From: Alphaproteobacteria bacterium
Lineage (GTDB): Bacteria > Pseudomonadota > Alphaproteobacteria > DSM-16000 > Inquilinaceae
NCBI GenBank assembly: GCA_029263555.1
Contig: JAJUFW010000076.1
Location: 1-9,362 of the forward strand
Length of the DNA stretch: 9,362 nucleotides
Reading direction: 5' to 3'
Shown here: positions 6,798 to 9,362 of the stretch, one piece after another
Layout: each line of letters opens with the position of its first letter
How positions within the stretch are numbered: the stretch's first letter is position 1
Program-made: the position numbers and the translations under genes
The notes under the pieces: generated by a model
The model's database searches: none
Seen by the model: only the letters and a program-made list of their open reading frames with translations
Told to the model about the DNA's origin: nothing

Positions 6798-6826
6798 CTT
6801 TTAGACGAGCAGCCGAAGCCACTCAA
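6798..6826 (-). promoter_or_regulatory. Candidate promoter for dcd and the downstream mur-his cluster
   Basis: On the minus strand TTGAGT (6821-6826) is followed after exactly 17 bases by TAAAAG (6798-6803). Each box matches the sigma70 consensus at 4 of 6 positions. The -35 overlaps the stop codon of the small upstream gene. The predicted start is about 45 bases before the dcd ATG. It is a prediction by eye. Confidence 0.35.
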
Positions 6827-6999
6827 GCATCGTCCGATCCCCGCGAAGGGCCGCCCTGCACGGCCTTGCGGTCCCGCGCCTGCCGCTTGCGGCGCAGGAG
6901 ATTGGCCCGAAGCGCCGCGGCCTCCCGCTCCCGCCGCAGCTCGGCTTCGGACTTGGGGCGGTTCGCGTTGCGCACGGCTTCCTTTTCGTCGTTCATCAT
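6823..6999 (-). CDS. Small basic, probably helical hypothetical protein
   Basis: I do not recognise a named family with certainty. From ATG at 6997-6999 the protein has 58 residues. After an acidic and polar start (MMNDEKEAVRNANRPKS) comes a strongly charged stretch, AELRREREAAALRANLLRRK then RQARDRKAV, predicted to form one long amphipathic helix or coiled coil. The tail is short and polar (QGGPSRGSDDA). There is no signal peptide or membrane segment. Similar short Arg/Glu/Ala-rich proteins are common in alphaproteobacteria and are usually left as hypothetical. The frame is open upstream to 7083, but that part looks like non-coding translation. An ATG at 6996 is the alternative. No clear ribosome binding site is visible, which lowers confidence. 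Its stop overlaps the candidate dcd promoter. Confidence 0.6.
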   Translation of the reverse strand: MMNDEKEAVRNANRPKSEAELRREREAAALRANLLRRKRQARDRKAVQGGPSRGSDDA

Positions 7000-7130
7000 G
7001 GCGTTTTCGTGCCGAAGAACGGTGCGGTCCCATCGGGTGATTTCAGGCTGCCGGACGATATCAGGACGCCGCCGCGGCCACAAGAAATCGGCTTTTCCGC
7101 AGCGCCCGATCAGCCCGGCGCAGATCCGTT

Positions 7131-7146
7131 GCGAAAGCGCTTGCGC
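7131..7146. promoter_or_regulatory. Imperfect 16-bp palindrome, LacI-operator-like
   Basis: GCGAAAGCGCTTGCGC is self-complementary except for one mismatched pair. Its AAGCGCTT core with a central CG resembles operators of many LacI-family regulators. Its right half overlaps the proposed tRNA -35 box. No LacI-type gene is in the window, so this is a resemblance only. Confidence 0.3.
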
Positions 7147-7169
7147 CGCGGGGCACCCTGTGGCAGGTT
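7141..7169 (+). promoter_or_regulatory. Weak candidate promoter for tRNA-Thr
   Basis: TTGCGC (7141-7146) and CAGGTT (7164-7169) are 17 bases apart and would start transcription about 10 bases before the tRNA. The -10 is poor. This is the best pair I could find by eye. Confidence 0.2.
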
Positions 7170-7186
7170 CCCGCCCGCTTCGACGG

Positions 7187-7261
<75 letters not shown>

Positions 7262-7277
7262 TCGAAATACCCACCCA

Positions 7278-7303
7278 GGTCAACCGGTCGGTTGGCCTTT
7301 TTT
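7278..7303 (+). terminator. Intrinsic terminator of tRNA-Thr
   Basis: GGTCAACC (7278-7285) and GGTTGGCC (7290-7297) form an 8-bp stem with one G-T pair and a 4-base loop GGTC. Six T residues (7298-7303) follow directly. It lies 16 bases after the tRNA CCA end. On the minus strand there is no T run, so it acts only in the tRNA direction. Confidence 0.9.
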
Positions 7304-7341
7304 GGTTTCCGGCAGACGCTCCGGGCAATAAGGGGAACCGG

Positions 7342-7433
7342 CTGCCTCCGGCAGGATCGGCTGTCGGTCGGTCCCGAGCCGCCCGACCCCCGGCGCCCGG
7401 TCCGGCCATTCGCCCTTCATCGCCCGGGACCGG
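7342..7433 (-). other. Three GC-rich hairpins downstream of the membrane protein gene
   Basis: Three separate inverted repeats lie in the gap between the membrane protein stop and the tRNA terminator. They are CCGGTCC/GGACCGG (7397-7403, 7427-7433), GGTCGG/CCGACC (7366-7371, 7383-7388) and CTGCC/GGCAG (7342-7346, 7350-7354). None is followed by a T run on the minus strand. They could protect the mRNA 3' end or accompany Rho-dependent termination. In such GC-rich DNA some could be chance. Nothing else is seen in 7304-7450. Confidence 0.35.
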
Positions 7434-7450
7434 TATCTCCTCTCATCGCC

Positions 7451-9046
7451 TCACGCGCGGCATAGGCGCCGGTCCATCATCACGAACGCCCGTCGCAAGC
7501 CGTAGGTGAACAGCGAGGCGGCCACGAGTTCGACGGCCAGCACGAAGCTCGAATAGGGCTGGTTGACCTGCACGATCGCGTACGCGATCGCCACGGCGAC
7601 GACGGCGGCGGCAAAGGGGCTGGCCGTCAGCCGGAGGCACAGGCGTTCGATCGCAATGCCGATGAGGCACAGCGCGGTCATGCCAAGAAACACGATCGCA
7701 ACGCTGCCGGTGTAGTAGAGGATGGCGGGACCTCCGGACATCGTGAGGAATGTCCTGCCGGGAAGAGCGCGATAGGTCGACCGGGAGATCCGTTCGTAAA
7801 TCCCGTCGTTGCGGACGGATGGGTGTTCCATGACCCCTTGGACGAAAAGATCAAAGCCTTTCCCCTGGTAGGCCACGACCGCCATCACGCTTTCGAGCCC
7901 GATCCAGCGATCGATGAAGAGGCGAGCGACCTGATCGAACATGATCGCAGCGTCGGGAACGGTAACCTCCGCTGCCCGGCTTGGGCTTGGCGCCGCAGGG
8001 GCGGAGACATCCGGGGAAGCCGGGCTCTGGACAGGAGGTTCGGCGGTATCCGGGGAAACCGACCCTGCCTCCTGCCTGTCGGGAATGGGCGAGGCGACGT
8101 CCGCGACAGGCTCGTCCGCGGGCTGAGCGGCGGGTTCCGGCTGCGCAGCATAGAGAACCAGCCGATCGTATGACACGGCGGCGATCGAGCCGACGAACAG
8201 CGCGACGTACAGCGCGGCAAGTCCCGCTGTCGCACGTCGCGAAATCGGCATGTGCTTTCGACAGGCAAGCCATCCGGCGACAAGGGCTGCGGCATGAAGG
8301 ACGATGCGCAACCTGCTGAGGGTGGAGGCGCTGCATAGCGCAGCCTCGACAAAGCCGATGGCGAGCAGCGCCGCGGGAGAAAGCCGGCCGGCCGACCAAC
8401 TCCAGTACCCGAGGCAGCCGATCCCGAATGCAAGTCCGTAGGAGAGCAGGAAGGACAGGACGGCGTTCAGTGGAAAAGGAAGGATGAGGCCGACATCGAG
8501 CCCGACGCGATAGAAGCTGTACGGCAGGTTCACGGCGAGCAACGCGATGCCGCCCATCATGAACGCCGCCCACAGCCATGGTTCTGCGCGCCTATAGCTG
8601 GCCGAAGTGCCCATGTCTGCCGGCGCGAACGCCGGGGCCTGTGTCAGGAATGTCGGCACGACGGTCGCCAGCATCGCTGCGCCGCCCGCGAGCAGGACCT
8701 GGTCCCATTCGGCGATCGTTTCGCCAAAGCTGCCGATCGGCTCGACCCAAGACGCGCCGGTCGCGGCGTGAAACACGAATTTGAGCCAGAATCCGAGACC
8801 CAGGAGCGTCACCAGCGCGCCCATGAAAATGGACCGTGGACGCAGGAGGAATGCGGCGACCGAGAGCGCGAAAGCGGCATGGAAAAACAGGAGCGGCAGA
8901 GGCGAGGCGACGCCGGCCACCCAGTTTCCTATGAAGAAGATTCCAGCCCAGAACATTGGGAAAGAGAGCGCCAGGAACACGCGTTCCTTTGCAGCCCATC
9001 TCCAACCGTCGGATTCGCGCGAAACCTCATGCACATGCATATGCAA
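7451..9046 (-). CDS. Multi-pass membrane protein with proline-rich loop; possible polysaccharide polymerase
   Basis: I do not recognise this 531-residue protein firmly. Hydrophobic segments suggest about 12 membrane spans: roughly nine between residues 26 and 292, then three between 440 and 516. Between them lies a large hydrophilic loop. Its first part (301-358) is rich in Pro, Ala, Ser and Asp/Glu, and its second part (362-438) looks folded, with RWIGLESVMAVVAYQGKGFD and SRSTYRALPGRTF. Many spans plus one big late loop is the layout of O-antigen or exopolysaccharide polymerases and ligases, and the RW-GLE-VMAV stretch resembles such proteins from memory. That assignment is tentative. The start may be TTG at 9046, 6 bases after AGGGG, or ATG at 9040 or GTG at 9034. 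It lies between tRNA-Thr and an MFS gene, with no sugar-pathway genes in view. Confidence 0.6.
   Translation of the reverse strand: MHMHVHEVSRESDGWRWAAKERVFLALSFPMFWAGIFFIGNWVAGVASPLPLLFFHAAFALSVAAFLLRPRSIFMGALVTLLGLGFWLKFVFHAATGASWVEPIGSFGETIAEWDQVLLAGGAAMLATVVPTFLTQAPAFAPADMGTSASYRRAEPWLWAAFMMGGIALLAVNLPYSFYRVGLDVGLILPFPLNAVLSFLLSYGLAFGIGCLGYWSWSAGRLSPAALLAIGFVEAALCSASTLSRLRIVLHAAALVAGWLACRKHMPISRRATAGLAALYVALFVGSIAAVSYDRLVLYAAQPEPAAQPADEPVADVASPIPDRQEAGSVSPDTAEPPVQSPASPDVSAPAAPSPSRAAEVTVPDAAIMFDQVARLFIDRWIGLESVMAVVAYQGKGFDLFVQGVMEHPSVRNDGIYERISRSTYRALPGRTFLTMSGGPAILYYTGSVAIVFLGMTALCLIGIAIERLCLRLTASPFAAAVVAVAIAYAIVQVNQPYSSFVLAVELVAASLFTYGLRRAFVMMDRRLCRA
7573..7590. repeat. Perfect 18-bp palindrome inside the membrane protein gene
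   Basis: CGATCGCGTACGCGATCG is fully self-complementary. It lies in codons for a transmembrane stretch (AIAYAIV) and contains two GATC sites. It may be a by-product of the codons GCG ATC GCG TAC GCG ATC. Confidence 0.6.
9028..9045. repeat. Three tandem hexamers at the membrane protein start
   Basis: CATGCA, CATGCA and TATGCA stand side by side. On the coding minus strand the units supply TTG CAT, ATG CAT and GTG CAT, three in-frame start codons each followed by a His codon. The encoded N-terminus alternates Met/Val with His. Six-base steps keep the frame, so copy-number change would not inactivate the gene. Confidence 0.7.
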
Positions 9047-9125
9047 TCCGATCCCCTGAGTGTGGGGGCGCGTTATGGCACATGGCGCGGCGGATATCGA
9101 CCTTGCGGGCGTAAGGGGCGCATTC

Positions 9126-9138
9126 GCCGCAGGGCGGC
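9126..9138 (-). other. Small hairpin after the MFS gene
   Basis: GCCGC (9126-9130) and GCGGC (9134-9138) flank a 3-base loop, 24 bases after the MFS stop. No T run follows, so termination here would not be a classical intrinsic event. Confidence 0.3.
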
Positions 9139-9161
9139 GTGGAGGCCCGGATGGCCGCGCC

Positions 9162-9362
9162 TCAGCCGGTCGCGGCCGCCGCGGGGCGCCGCGGCAGCAG
9201 AAGGGCGGGGACGATGGCCGCCGCGGACAGCACGATCAGGGCGACGAAGCCGGGCTGGAGCCCGCGCCCGTCGGCGATCAGTGCGCCCATGAGCGCAAGG
9301 CCGAGGGATGCGCCGACCTGCTGGGCCGTCGCCAGCAGGCCGGAGATCAGGCCCTGGCGGTC
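9162..9362 (-). CDS. MFS transporter, C-terminal end (cut by window edge)
   Basis: I translated this frame by hand: 66 residues to the TGA at 9162-9164, with the rest beyond the window. It begins DRQGLISGLLATAQQVGASL, matching the well-known stretch of drug-exporting MFS proteins of the 14-span DHA2 (EmrB/QacA) type, in which a glycine-rich SGL---QQVG-ALGLA helix follows a short charged loop. Two membrane helices are visible (about residues 4-30 and 38-56), followed by a short basic tail, PRRPAAAATG. The likely role is proton-driven export of a small molecule; the substrate cannot be inferred. It ends 115 bases before the next minus-strand gene. Possible co-transcription with the membrane protein is open, since only a weak hairpin lies between them. 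Confidence 0.75.
   Translation of the reverse strand, partial: DRQGLISGLLATAQQVGASLGLALMGALIADGRGLQPGFVALIVLSAAAIVPALLLPRRPAAAATG

Noticed and set aside
5838..7040. A 400-codon plus-strand open frame opposite murA, dcd and the small gene
   Set aside because: It crosses two certain genes and their gaps, and its translation shows no family features; it is a shadow of the real coding strand.
9047..9161. Promoter for the membrane protein gene
   Set aside because: CATAAC-like -10 boxes can be found on the minus strand, but none has an acceptable -35 at the right distance.

Overview
The window looks like a chromosomal segment of a GC-rich alphaproteobacterium, probably Rhodospirillales-like. The main evidence is gene order: dcd, murA, DUF2948, hisG, hisD, UPF0262, a low-molecular-weight phosphatase, infA, maf and an RNase E/G-family gene is an arrangement known from alphaproteobacteria. 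HisG is the short form common in that class. No species can be named from this sequence alone. Every protein gene lies on the minus strand; only tRNA-Thr is on the plus strand.

Core block (1-6999, read from high to low coordinates). A small basic hypothetical protein (6823-6999) precedes dcd (6192-6746), which supplies dUTP for dTMP synthesis. Next comes murA (4764-6062), the first committed step of peptidoglycan synthesis. DUF2948 (4258-4767) overlaps the murA end by 4 bp. hisG (3498-4175) and hisD (2210-3508), the first and last enzymes of histidine synthesis, overlap by 11 bp. They are followed by a UPF0262 protein (1709-2191) and a tyrosine-phosphatase-like protein (1251-1694). After a 99-bp gap with a candidate promoter and a dyad come infA (933-1151), maf (320-925) and the N-terminus of an RNase E/G-family protein (1-311), closely packed. 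The block mixes nucleotide, wall, histidine and translation functions with three uncharacterised or loosely characterised families.

Boundary (7000-7450). A complete tRNA-Thr(GGT) with encoded CCA (7187-7261) is followed by a clear intrinsic terminator. The flanks carry several hairpins and an imperfect palindrome resembling LacI-family operators.

Variable-looking block (7451-9362). This holds a large multi-pass membrane protein with a proline/alanine-rich loop, of unrecognised family but with an architecture compatible with a polysaccharide polymerase, and the C-terminal end of an MFS exporter. The change from conserved core to accessory-type genes occurs at the tRNA.

No mobile element, CRISPR array or defence system is visible. 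The most notable unexplained signals are a two-tier hairpin with a competing alternative fold just before the hisG ribosome binding site, a dyad over the candidate infA promoter, the proline-rich membrane protein, and a triple hexamer giving that protein three consecutive in-frame start codons.
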